Positions 30,375-38,947 of a stretch of 64,000 nt of DNA are shown in pieces; positions within the stretch are counted from its first letter, which is position 1, and the number at the start of each line of letters is the position of its first letter. The translations under genes were made by a program, and so were the position numbers. The stretch spans positions 10,822-74,821 of the forward strand of contig CAZYAZ010000018.1 of assembly GCA_964646205.1 (NCBI GenBank), written 5' to 3'. This DNA is from UBA8437 sp964646205 (GTDB taxonomy: Bacteria > Planctomycetota > Planctomycetia > Planctomycetales > Planctomycetaceae). Below the pieces are notes generated by a model, which had not been told where the DNA came from, made no database searches, and saw only the letters and a program-made list of their open reading frames with translations.

Positions 30375-33300
30375 CGGGCTGCCGACGACAGCGTTCCACG
30401 TATCATTCGAAATTGTTGACTCGAGACTATTGTCTCCACGGCCACCGAAAAACGGTACCCCTTTTCAGCCAGCCGCTTCAGCATTTCATCCACCAGCGGC
30501 CGATCCGACAACTGCAATTCTCTTCCCAGGGCGTAACCCAGCAGCTTACGACAGAACTGTCTCAAAAACGCATCACGACGTTTGTTCAACAGGTAGTCCC
30601 GCAAACCGTCCAGTCCGTCGATCACCGCTCCATCGGGAAGTGTGGTCCTGGTGTCGATCTCGCCTCCGCCAGTTCCCCTGGTACGACGACGCCCGATGGC
30701 ATCGAACTGTTCCAGGGCAAAACCGAATGGATCGATCCGCGAATGGCATTTCGCGCAGGCTGGGTCCTTGCTGTGCCGCTGGATCAACTGTCGTTCGGAA
30801 AGTCCCTCGGGCACCTCGTCGGCCAGTTGCGGAACATTCTTGGGAGGCCGTGGCAAACGTTGCCCCAGCAGCACCTCGCTGACCCAGTTGCCCCGCAAGA
30901 TCGGACTCGTCCGCGTGGCGCCCGACTGTGTTGCCAGTGTCGTGGCCAGTCCCAGCACACCACCACGACCATGCTTGCGAAGACCGTCAACCCGTCGCCA
31001 CCGATCTCCCGTCACACCGGAAATCCCGTAAAACTCGGCCAACCGCTTGTTCACGAAAGTGTGATCTGCATCCAGCAGGCTCAACAACGACCGGTCGTTC
31101 TGGAACAGGTCCGTGAAGAAACGGATCGTCTCTTCATACATGTCACCTCGCAACTTCGAGAAACCCGGGAAACGTTTCGAGCTCTTGACGATGTTGGGAT
31201 CAAAGTCGTGCACGTGCGCCCATTGGCAGGCAAATTGAGTGGCCAACCGCCGGACCCGTGGTTCACCCAACAGGCGACGGGCCTGTTTGAGCAGCGACGC
31301 GTTGTTGACGAGCTGTCCCGCCGACGCCGCCCGTCGCAATTCGTTGTCGGGCATCGTCGACCACAGGAAGTAGCTGAGCCGGTTGGCCAGCTCCCAGTTG
31401 TCGACGGCGGCGGGCGTCTCGCCGACTGGCGATTCCTCCAACCGAAACAGAAACGACGAGGAGACCAACACACGTGCCAGCGTCATCCGGATCGCCGCAT
31501 CATGCGACAAGTCCAATTGCCGCAATCTCTTGTAGAGCTCACGCAGAGCGGTTCGTTCCTGGTCAACCAACGGACGACGCCAGGCTTGCTCGGCAAACCG
31601 AACAACAGCATCGAGATGTTTCGGTTCGGTGGCCACGAGCCGTTTGCGGAACCCGTCGGCCCGCTTCCGCACGTCCTTGACCATCTGATCGAAAATTCCC
31701 TCCTGGGGATGGTCAATCGTCGTCTCCAGCAAGGAATCCAGTACGTCGGAGAGCCGGAACGGTTCTCGAGAGACATAGATGAGCTGATCCCAGAGCTTGT
31801 CGAGACGGGCTGATTGTTGCTTGTCGAGCATCAGCCGTACCAGGTGATCATCCTCACGGTACATCAGCGTCAACGTCAGAAGTTCGTCGACGGGCACGAT
31901 CTGCGTGTAACACAAGGCAGCGGGAAACACGCTGCGGTGATCGGTCATCGCGGTCTCAAACCGGGACCTGGCCGGACTCTTCATCGCCACCAATACCGGA
32001 TTGCGGAAGGCGATTTCACGGACATCGGCCCCGATATTGACCTTGCCGTACGTCACCGAGACCTCGCTGACCTTGAGACCAGCGACAGCCTTTGCCGTGC
32101 CGGAAACCAACTCGACCTGTGCACTGCCACCCGTTCCGGTACGAGCATCCAGTTGAACCGTCGACACCAGTTCCCGTCCCTCGGCCGCCTCGCGGGGAAG
32201 CTCGAGGCGAATCACCGCCGGAGCCTGCACACACATCGAAGCCTCGTCGATGGACGTTCCATCCGGGTGCTTCCCAAATCGCGGATCCTTGACGATCTCC
32301 TTGAGCAGCACGTCAGGCTTGTCCTTGAGGACCAGGCGAGGCCGCTGCCAGACGACGAAGTCCCCGGCGTTGCCGTCACCGGCATCGGTCACAACCAGCG
32401 ACACCACGACGGGACCGGCCGCCCCGGCAGGCTTGCCCGTGTCGACCTTCTTGTCCTTGGAACTGGCTGCGATCTTCAGCCGCACTGTCTGGGTCACAAG
32501 AACCGGCCGGGCCGGTTCCATCCACCGGGGCCGGCTGCCCTTCTTGCCAATCAAGCCGACGGGGTTGAACATCCACAATCCTCGCTGCCATTTCTTCACC
32601 AATTCCGACAGGGCCTGCTCCTGTCCCGGCTTCGCCTGTCGCCAACGGCGTCCCAGTTCGGCCATCAACAACGATGAGTCCTGCCGGTTCAACTCCGACC
32701 ACAACCGCCGCAGGTAGCGGGCATTGAGTTCGTACTTTTTGGCAACCGCTTCGATCGATGTGTCCCCTGCCAACAATCGATCCCGCTCTCGAAGTGTTGC
32801 GGCGAAATACGATTCCAGTGGTACCTGGCCCGCATTGCCCAGGTGCGACATCTTCGGCAGGTTGTAGTGCGAGTGCAGCTTGACGGTGGTCGTGAACTGA
32901 CCGTAGAGGCTCCGGATTTCCGACAAAATCTGGTCGGTCCAATCCCGACGGCTCGAGCCGGCGGAAAAACGGATTCCGTCGGGGACCAACATCGCGTGGC
33001 GTGCCACCTGCTGACCGGCATCGAGATATTTCCGCAGCAGGGCTGGCGACATTGCCAGCGCATTGCTCGCATTGGTGAATCCCTCACCCGCGGCCCCCTC
33101 GGATGGAAATTCGCGAGCCGGGTCCAATCGGACACCGGTGAGGTCACGAATCGTGTACGTGTACTCGGCATTGTTGAGTCGTCTGAGTGCAACCGGCCCA
33201 GGATCTCCGGCACGGGACAGGGCCTCGGCATCCAGGTACCGTTCGACCCAACTCACCACCAGCTTGCGTTGAGTGGCACTGGGTTGGGCCGACTTCTTTG

Positions 33301-33619
33301 GAGGCATCTCGCCATTGGTCAGCATCTCGACCATCTTCAACCACGACCTGGTCCCCTTGCGGACCTCGACGAGGGTCCCGAACTGCTCGAGATCCAGTTC
33401 TCCGACTTTCTTCTTCGTCGAATGACATCCCAGGCAGTATCTGTCCAGCAACGGCCGGATCGTCTTCTTGTACTCGGCAGCGAGGTCGGCGAATGCCGAC
33501 GCGTCCCCGGCAACGGCCGGACATGGCGAGAACAACACCGCCCCGAGCAGGACTGCGGCGGCCAGAACGATGATCACACTGCGATGGTCTCGACCTGCAG
33601 GCGAACCGGCAAACACCAT
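30371..33619 (-). CDS. DUF1587/DUF1592/DUF1588/DUF1585 protein with CxxCH sites
   Basis: A 1082-residue secreted protein. After a signal peptide (SVIIVLAAAVLLGAVLF) comes a cytochrome-like domain with CLGCHS near residue 62, DUF1587 (about 145-210, LRRLNNAEYTYTIRDLTGV), a long middle region with a carbohydrate-binding-like beta domain (about 360-560), DUF1592 (about 640-780), DUF1588 (about 820-920, with TSPILRGNWVSEVLLGQRLP) and DUF1585 at the C-terminus. A second haem-type motif, CAKCHSRIDP, lies near 955. This domain order is the standard architecture of the family, which is predicted to act in periplasmic redox or polymer degradation. A strong GGAGGAGAA precedes the ATG. It is coupled to the DUF1552 gene. 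Confidence 0.9.
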   Translation of the reverse strand: MVFAGSPAGRDHRSVIIVLAAAVLLGAVLFSPCPAVAGDASAFADLAAEYKKTIRPLLDRYCLGCHSTKKKVGELDLEQFGTLVEVRKGTRSWLKMVEMLTNGEMPPKKSAQPSATQRKLVVSWVERYLDAEALSRAGDPGPVALRRLNNAEYTYTIRDLTGVRLDPAREFPSEGAAGEGFTNASNALAMSPALLRKYLDAGQQVARHAMLVPDGIRFSAGSSRRDWTDQILSEIRSLYGQFTTTVKLHSHYNLPKMSHLGNAGQVPLESYFAATLRERDRLLAGDTSIEAVAKKYELNARYLRRLWSELNRQDSSLLMAELGRRWRQAKPGQEQALSELVKKWQRGLWMFNPVGLIGKKGSRPRWMEPARPVLVTQTVRLKIAASSKDKKVDTGKPAGAAGPVVVSLVVTDAGDGNAGDFVVWQRPRLVLKDKPDVLLKEIVKDPRFGKHPDGTSIDEASMCVQAPAVIRLELPREAAEGRELVSTVQLDARTGTGGSAQVELVSGTAKAVAGLKVSEVSVTYGKVNIGADVREIAFRNPVLVAMKSPARSRFETAMTDHRSVFPAALCYTQIVPVDELLTLTLMYREDDHLVRLMLDKQQSARLDKLWDQLIYVSREPFRLSDVLDSLLETTIDHPQEGIFDQMVKDVRKRADGFRKRLVATEPKHLDAVVRFAEQAWRRPLVDQERTALRELYKRLRQLDLSHDAAIRMTLARVLVSSSFLFRLEESPVGETPAAVDNWELANRLSYFLWSTMPDNELRRAASAGQLVNNASLLKQARRLLGEPRVRRLATQFACQWAHVHDFDPNIVKSSKRFPGFSKLRGDMYEETIRFFTDLFQNDRSLLSLLDADHTFVNKRLAEFYGISGVTGDRWRRVDGLRKHGRGGVLGLATTLATQSGATRTSPILRGNWVSEVLLGQRLPRPPKNVPQLADEVPEGLSERQLIQRHSKDPACAKCHSRIDPFGFALEQFDAIGRRRTRGTGGGEIDTRTTLPDGAVIDGLDGLRDYLLNKRRDAFLRQFCRKLLGYALGRELQLSDRPLVDEMLKRLAEKGYRFSVAVETIVSSQQFRMIRGTLSSAAR

Positions 33620-33816
33620 GGTACTTCTCCTCCGTCCGTTGACATCGTGACCAAACGCCTCGGCCCCTCGGACTCCATCAATATCCTACCGCAGGCGGAG
33701 TGACGAGACATCCACAGGGAACCAGTTCAGGCGGCGATCCGGATTGCCCCGGGTTGCTGTTGCCGAAACGGTCAGCCGGATACGCTGACGATCGAATTTC
33801 ACATCGAGAGAAAACC

Positions 33817-35337
33817 ATGGCGATCAACAGGCGACAATTCCTCGGAGCGGGTGTCACGGCGGCAACAGCAACGCGGGACACCCCGTCACGCCCGAAAACA
33901 CATCGCCCCAAGCCACTCTACGCAATGGGTTCGCGGCGAGAACTGTTCGTCGATGACTTTCTCGTCGAACGAACAACCGGGCACCTGTCCTACCAACTCC
34001 ATCACCCGATCGCCCGAGAGCGAGTGATCCAGCACGATGCCCCCTGGGAGGGCGTCGGCTCGGCCTACCACACCGTTTTCCAGGACGGTGACACTTACCG
34101 CATGTACTACCGTGGCCTCAACTTCAAGGTCACCAGGGGGCCCGATCTGCCCAAGACCAACCGGGAGGTGGCCTGTTACGCCAGCAGCCGGGACGGCATC
34201 CATTGGGAAAAACCCGAACTCGGCCTGTACGACCACGAGGGCAACAAGAAGACCAATATCGTGTGGCGGGGAAACGGTTGTCACAATTTCAGCCCCTTCA
34301 TCGACCTCCGTCCCGGCTGCCCGGACAACACGCGTCTGAAGGCGCTGGGTGGTCTTCGACGAGAAGGAGGGCTCTATCTCTTCACGTCGGCCAACGGAAT
34401 CCACTGGAAATTGGTCCAGGACAAGCCGGTCATCACAAACGGCTACTTCGATTCTCAGAACATCGCCTTCTGGGACTCGACGATCAACAAATATCGCGCG
34501 TACTGGAGATTCTTCATGCCGGATGACACCCGGGCAATCCGCACGGCAATCTCGGACGACCTGCTGAGTTGGACCGACGAGCAGGACCTGTCGTATGTGG
34601 ATTCGCCCAAGCAGCACATGTATACCAACAATGTCATCCCCTACTTCCGCGCGCCGCACATCCTGCTCGGTTTTCCAATGCGGTACATCGAACGAGGCTG
34701 GAACCCGTCAATGCAGGCGCTCCCCGACCTCGAAAACCGCCGCAAGCGAGTTGCTGCCCACCCCCGGTACGGACAGGCCCTGACGGAAACACAGATCATG
34801 GCCAGTCGCGACGGCGCGAGGTTCACACTCTGGAATGACGCCTTCCTGCCTCCCGGCATCCAGCGTCCCGACTCGTGGTATTACGCTCACAATTCGGTCG
34901 CCTGGAACATCGTCACGACGTCATCCTCACAGTCCGGAGCTCCCGACGAACTCTCGTTCTACGCCAGTGGAGGCCAATGGCACGGCCCCGGTTCGACCTT
35001 GACTCGCCACACGCTGAGACAGGACGGGTTCGTGTCAATCCGTTCGTCATCTCGTGGCGGGGAATTCGTCACCCGACCAATCACGTTCCAAGGTCGTCGC
35101 CTGGCGATCAATTTCGCCACCTCGGCAGCGGGGACGATGAGAGTCGAATTGCAATCGGCCACCGGCGAACCGATCGAGGGATTTTCACTGGCCGAATCCG
35201 ACGACATCTTCGGCAACGAACTCGACCGAACGGTCTCGTGGCGAGGGTCGCCGGATGTCAGCCGCCTGGCGGGCCGGCCGATTCGCATTCGCATCACGCT
35301 CGGTGACGCCGACCTGTACGCGATCAAGTTCAGTTGA
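33817..35337 (+). CDS. Tat-exported glycosidase-like five-bladed beta-propeller
   Basis: A 506-residue protein with a twin-arginine leader (INRRQFLGAGVTAATATR). The mature part has repeated propeller blades typical of glycoside hydrolase 32/43-like proteins: WEGVGSAYHTVFQDGDTYRM, YASSRDGIHWEKPELGLYDH, FTSANGIHWKL, SQNIAFWDSTINKYRAYWR and a beta-sandwich tail ending RITLGDADLYAIKF. Two paralogues occur in the window (48343 and 58659), sharing LFVDDFLVE or equivalents and the C-terminal sandwich. The substrate is unknown. The ATG at 33817 was chosen because the Tat motif follows at once. It ends overlapping the convergent zinc-protein gene by 8 bases. Confidence 0.8.
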   Translation: MAINRRQFLGAGVTAATATRDTPSRPKTHRPKPLYAMGSRRELFVDDFLVERTTGHLSYQLHHPIARERVIQHDAPWEGVGSAYHTVFQDGDTYRMYYRGLNFKVTRGPDLPKTNREVACYASSRDGIHWEKPELGLYDHEGNKKTNIVWRGNGCHNFSPFIDLRPGCPDNTRLKALGGLRREGGLYLFTSANGIHWKLVQDKPVITNGYFDSQNIAFWDSTINKYRAYWRFFMPDDTRAIRTAISDDLLSWTDEQDLSYVDSPKQHMYTNNVIPYFRAPHILLGFPMRYIERGWNPSMQALPDLENRRKRVAAHPRYGQALTETQIMASRDGARFTLWNDAFLPPGIQRPDSWYYAHNSVAWNIVTTSSSQSGAPDELSFYASGGQWHGPGSTLTRHTLRQDGFVSIRSSSRGGEFVTRPITFQGRRLAINFATSAAGTMRVELQSATGEPIEGFSLAESDDIFGNELDRTVSWRGSPDVSRLAGRPIRIRITLGDADLYAIKFS

Positions 35338-35779
35338 GCCCACCGCGCAACCGGAAGTAGATCCGCTGCGCCTCCTGCATGCAGCAACGGCCGTCGGCGG
35401 CTGCCGTCGAACAGCAGGCCGCGTCGCTCTTGGAGCGGTCCGACAGTTCCCGCAATCGAGACGGATGCCCGTCAGCCACGTCGGCCTCGATGTCGGCCAT
35501 CTTCAGGCCGAAGCACCCGCAGATTGGTGCCTGCAGGTCCATGGGGTACACGCTACGAACAAGATGCTCGGTGGTCACGGTGGATTCGAAGAGATCAAAG
35601 TAGGCGACGTCGCAACGATCAAAACCACAAAACCAGGCGTCCTCTCCGAGGTCACCGCGGGCCGTCGGTCGCAAGAATGCATCCAGGGTCACACCCTGCA
35701 CCTGGGTCCCCAGTTGTCCGCAACTGGGACAATAAGCGCGGCCGTCGAACTCCGGCTCCTTAACGAAGGCCTTGTTCAT
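35330..35779 (-). CDS. CopZ-type zinc/iron-sulfur-binding domain protein
   Basis: A 149-residue cytoplasmic protein rich in cysteine. The spacing Cys17-x2-Cys20, Cys51-x4-Cys56 followed by DVAYF, and the later APICGCFG match the zinc- and [2Fe-2S]-binding N-terminal domain seen in Archaeoglobus CopZ (zf_CopZ). The tail contains two CC pairs (AACC and GRCC) before a basic end. The classical HMA domain that CopZ carries after this module is absent. The ATG at 35779 overlaps the sulfatase stop codon as ATGA, so translation is probably coupled. A role in copper or iron-sulfur handling is inferred from the family only. Confidence 0.75.
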   Translation of the reverse strand: MNKAFVKEPEFDGRAYCPSCGQLGTQVQGVTLDAFLRPTARGDLGEDAWFCGFDRCDVAYFDLFESTVTTEHLVRSVYPMDLQAPICGCFGLKMADIEADVADGHPSRLRELSDRSKSDAACCSTAAADGRCCMQEAQRIYFRLRGGLN

Positions 35780-37218
35780 CGAGCCGGTTCTTTCACGTAA
35801 TCGTCGCCGTTGTAACTGCCCACGACCGACTTGAGCCAACCGGTGAGACCGGGTTTGAGCTGCGCGACCCGCTCGGGCTGGCCGGCCGCCAGGTCAGTCT
35901 TCTCGGACGGATCGGTCGCCAGGTCGTACAACTCGAAGCGGGCGGTGCCGTTCTTGTTCTCGATTCTGTGCAGTTTCCAATGTCCATCGATCCAGGCGGC
36001 GTGACCGGGAAACCGGTCCAGTGGATGAGCCGGGCTGGGCAACTCGGCCGCTTTTTGACTCGAAACGTGAGGCGGCAGGTCCTCGCCATTTTGTTGAGCG
36101 ACCAGCAGTTCACTCATCCACTTCGCCGACGGAGTGCTGATGCCCCGCGCCCGGAAATCCCAGAACCCCATCGGCCGTGGCCGCTTCGACGTCTTGCCAT
36201 CGATCACTGCCACCAGGCTGACTCCGTCGAGAATCGGTTGATGCCTGGCTCGAGCCCCGACGATCTCCAGGAGCGTCGGGTAGATGTCGCAGGTGTTGCA
36301 ACGGACCGCGGTTCTGCGCGGCGACTTGATCCGCGAGGGCCACTCGAGAATCGAGGGAACCAGCAACCCTCCCTCGTAGATCTGCCCCTTGCGACCACGG
36401 AACGGCCCGGCCGACCCGACTCGAGGCAATGCCCCGTTGTCGCTGCAGTACCATAGGATCGTGTTGTCACGGATTCCCAACGGGCCCAACGCATCTCGCA
36501 GTTTCCCGAACGCCCGATCCATACCGGTCACCTCGCCCAGGAAATGCTGGTTCCGCATCGGCTGATCGGCGTACGGTTTCCGATCCCGGTCGACAGCACG
36601 GTGCGGAGAATGCGGCGATCCGAACCAGACGACCGCCAGGAACGGATCGTCGCGTTTGGCCCGGCCACCAATCCATTCGAGTGCCGCGTTGACGGTCACC
36701 ATCGAACTCTCACCTGTCGTCTTCACCGCCTTTCCCTGCAACGACAGGATCGCATTGTTGTCAAAAAAATTCGGAGCACTGAGCCAGTGGTCGAAGCCGT
36801 TGCGCCCCGGGTGAGCCGGGCTGGCTCGCCGCACGCTGCCCAGATGCCACTTGCCAAAATGGGAGGTCGTATAACCGACGGTCTTCAGCACCTCGGCCAC
36901 CGTCGACTCCTGCGGCCGCAACGGGTAGCCCCATTTGAACACCCCCGATCGGTTCGGGTGACGGCCGGTCAACACGCTGGCACGAGTCGGAGAGCAGACC
37001 GGAGCCGCGGCATAGAACCGGTCAAATCGCAGGCCTGTCGCCGCCGCCTTGTCAAAGTTGGGGGTCTTCAGCGACGGGTGACCGTTGTAGGCCATGTCGC
37101 CCCAGCCCTGGTCATCGGCCATCACCAGGATGATGTTTGGTTTTTCGCCAGCACCCAACAGGCTCGAGCACACCGGGACAAGGGACACGGCAACCAGCGC
37201 CAGGTGTCGAGACAGCAT
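35776..37218 (-). CDS. Exported sulfatase (formylglycine type)
   Basis: A 480-residue type I sulfatase that hydrolyses sulfate esters. After a signal peptide (LSRHLALVAVSLVPVCSSLL) the metal-binding ADDQGWGD lies at about 34-41, and the active-site signature CSPTR at 75-79 supplies the cysteine that is converted to formylglycine. GKWHLG near 140 and a C-terminal ELYDLATDPSEKTDLA complete the family pattern. The open frame extends upstream to 37497 without good signals; the ATG at 37218 after GGAA gives a proper signal peptide, and 37236 is possible. The gene for the zinc protein follows with an ATGA overlap. No formylglycine-generating enzyme gene is in the window. Confidence 0.92.
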   Translation of the reverse strand: MLSRHLALVAVSLVPVCSSLLGAGEKPNIILVMADDQGWGDMAYNGHPSLKTPNFDKAAATGLRFDRFYAAAPVCSPTRASVLTGRHPNRSGVFKWGYPLRPQESTVAEVLKTVGYTTSHFGKWHLGSVRRASPAHPGRNGFDHWLSAPNFFDNNAILSLQGKAVKTTGESSMVTVNAALEWIGGRAKRDDPFLAVVWFGSPHSPHRAVDRDRKPYADQPMRNQHFLGEVTGMDRAFGKLRDALGPLGIRDNTILWYCSDNGALPRVGSAGPFRGRKGQIYEGGLLVPSILEWPSRIKSPRRTAVRCNTCDIYPTLLEIVGARARHQPILDGVSLVAVIDGKTSKRPRPMGFWDFRARGISTPSAKWMSELLVAQQNGEDLPPHVSSQKAAELPSPAHPLDRFPGHAAWIDGHWKLHRIENKNGTARFELYDLATDPSEKTDLAAGQPERVAQLKPGLTGWLKSVVGSYNGDDYVKEPAR

Positions 37219-37386
37219 GGGACAATTCCATTGCATGGGGAAGACCGGAACAACAGTCATCACGATCCGGTCATGGTAACCAATCGGTTCTCGTGCGGCA
37301 GTCCCCCCTGACCGGAACCAATGCAATGCAGTAGAATCTCCGCAGTTCCTGTCACCGACACCCTGCCAATCAATCGACAGCCGGCA

Positions 37387-38559
37387 ATGATCAGAACCTG
37401 GATGACACTGGCAGTCGGAGTCTGCCTGGCAGCCATCGGTGGATGCGGTGGGTCCCAACTCCCACCGGATGACGTTCTCACCGCGCTGTCCAGGCACAAC
37501 GATCAGATCGGGACGGCACTCCAGTCGCTGTGCCCCATCGAAACCGACTCCGACGGCCAGATCGTGGCCATCGACCTGACCAACCTGCAGGTGAGCGACA
37601 GGGGACTCGACCGGATCGCCGAACTTCCACGACTCCGTCGACTCTATCTCTCTTCTCCCGCCATTGGGGAACCTGGTTTCACGTCATTGCAACGCTCTGA
37701 CACCCTGGAAACTCTCTGGATCAATGCCGGCACCCTCGATGCCCCAGCCTGGCAGGGCCTGGGATCGCTGAAACAACTCAAGCGACTCCGCCTGGCCGCC
37801 ACGCCCCTGCTCCCGTCCAGCGGAGAGCAATTGGCAAAGCTCGAGAAACTCGAGTTTCTCGACCTGACTGCCTCCGGCGCCTCCAACGACACGGTCGCCG
37901 CACTGTCCCACCTGAAACACCTGCACACGCTGATCCTCGACCAGGCCCGAATTGAAGACGACGTCACCGGCTCACTGGCCGAGATGGGTTCCTTGCGTCG
38001 CCTGAGCCTCAACTCCGTCCCCATCCACGACGTGTCACTGGAACGTCTCGCCGCACTCTCCAATCTCGAACGCCTTGACTTGTCCGGCACCCAGGTGACC
38101 GACGCGGGTCTCATCCATCTCACCAGCCTGCCCCGTCTCAACCAACTGGGACTCAACAGCACAGCCATCACTGATATGGGATGCGAACAACTCGGCAAAA
38201 TCGGCTCCCTGAAATTCCTCGACCTCCAGGACCTCACGTTCGGCGAAACGGGCGCCCGTTGGCTGGCACAACTCGAGAACCTCGTCGAATTGCGTCTGAA
38301 CGGGTGCCCAATCGGAGACAAGGCCCTCACGGTCCTTGCGGGACTCGCTCGACTGGAACTGCTCAACATCAACCGGACTCGTGTCTCGGACGTCGGCCTC
38401 TCCGCCCTGGAAGGCCACAAGAACCTGCGAATCCTTTACGTGGAAACCACCAGGGCCACCGACGAGGGTATCGCCAAGTTGGTGGGCACGCTTCCGGATT
38501 GTCGCGTGGTCACCAGTGCCGCCCTCGGCCTGCCCGAGCCAGGAACACTGGAAAAGTGA
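37387..38559 (+). CDS. Leucine-rich-repeat lipoprotein
   Basis: A 390-residue lipoprotein: the signal ends CLAAIGGCGG, with the lipobox Cys in IGGC. The mature protein is a run of about twelve leucine-rich repeats of 23-24 residues with the pattern LxxLxxLxLxxTxITDxGLxxL, for example LSNLERLDLSGTQVTDAGLI, LPRLNQLGLNSTAITDMGCE and LARLELLNINRTRVSDVGLS. Such solenoids normally mediate protein binding. It is a paralogue of the shorter protein at 39296; between them lies the reverse-strand HMA candidate. An upstream ATG at 37321 adds 22 residues without a better signal. Confidence 0.87.
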   Translation: MIRTWMTLAVGVCLAAIGGCGGSQLPPDDVLTALSRHNDQIGTALQSLCPIETDSDGQIVAIDLTNLQVSDRGLDRIAELPRLRRLYLSSPAIGEPGFTSLQRSDTLETLWINAGTLDAPAWQGLGSLKQLKRLRLAATPLLPSSGEQLAKLEKLEFLDLTASGASNDTVAALSHLKHLHTLILDQARIEDDVTGSLAEMGSLRRLSLNSVPIHDVSLERLAALSNLERLDLSGTQVTDAGLIHLTSLPRLNQLGLNSTAITDMGCEQLGKIGSLKFLDLQDLTFGETGARWLAQLENLVELRLNGCPIGDKALTVLAGLARLELLNINRTRVSDVGLSALEGHKNLRILYVETTRATDEGIAKLVGTLPDCRVVTSAALGLPEPGTLEK

Positions 38560-38575
38560 CCGGCCGGCCCCGCAG

Positions 38576-38947
38576 TCACCCTGCCGGAGTGGCCGTGAAC
38601 GGCTCGATGGAACGCACCGTGGCCGTGTAGCCGAGTTGTTCGGCCGCGTGGACCAGAACATCGAGATCGCAAGCCGAGGCGTCGACGAAAAGAGTCGCAG
38701 TTCGATCTCGCACACTGACGGTGGCTGGTGGTTGGGACCTCACGCACGGCAAGGCGGCAAAGACTCGCTCGAGCCTTGGACGTCAGTCACGTGGTCAACT
38801 GGCACCGGGCACGAACAGGACGATCTTTGCGACTCCGGAATTCGGCAACGAGGTAGGCACCAGCGGCACGTTGGGCGGCGGACTGTCCCCACAGCCCAAC
38901 CCCAGCGACGCCACAATCAGCAACATCAATCGCCAGTTTCGCCACAT
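38576..38947 (-). CDS. Candidate selenoprotein: HMA-domain lipoprotein with UPRDU motif (two in-frame UGA)
   Basis: One frame of 124 codons, interrupted only by two UGA codons (38797-38795 and 38785-38783), encodes a small lipoprotein. Residues 1-19 form a lipoprotein signal (RLMLLIVASLGLGC, lipobox LGLGC, Cys19). After a Pro-rich linker comes an HMA-like beta-alpha-beta-beta-alpha-beta domain: AKIVLFVPGAS, then UGA-PRD-UGA, then RPRLERVFAALPCV, ATVSVRDRTATLFVDAS and DLDVLVHAAEQLGYTATV. In HMA domains the loop after GMxx carries two metal-binding cysteines; here both positions (51 and 55, CxxxC spacing) are UGA. The rest of the domain is intact and uses GC-rich codons. I read the gene as encoding two selenocysteines; the alternative is a pseudogene with two exact Cys-to-stop changes. 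ATG at 38947 follows GTGGAA. It lies antisense between two LRR lipoprotein genes. Confidence 0.72.
38750..38778 (-). promoter_or_regulatory. Possible bacterial SECIS hairpin after the second UGA
   Basis: On the reverse strand CAAGGC (38778-38773) and GCCTTG (38755-38750) are perfect complements around a 17-base loop, which itself contains CTC-GAGC-GAG. The stem begins four bases after the second UGA, so its loop lies roughly 15-25 bases downstream, the range usual for bacterial SECIS elements. Whether it folds this way and binds SelB is inference. Confidence 0.35.

Noticed and set aside
38576..38947. Reading the HMA frame as a simple pseudogene
   Set aside because: Not excluded, but less likely: the only two disruptions coincide with the two metal-binding Cys positions and both are UGA; there are no frameshifts or other substitutions that damage the fold.
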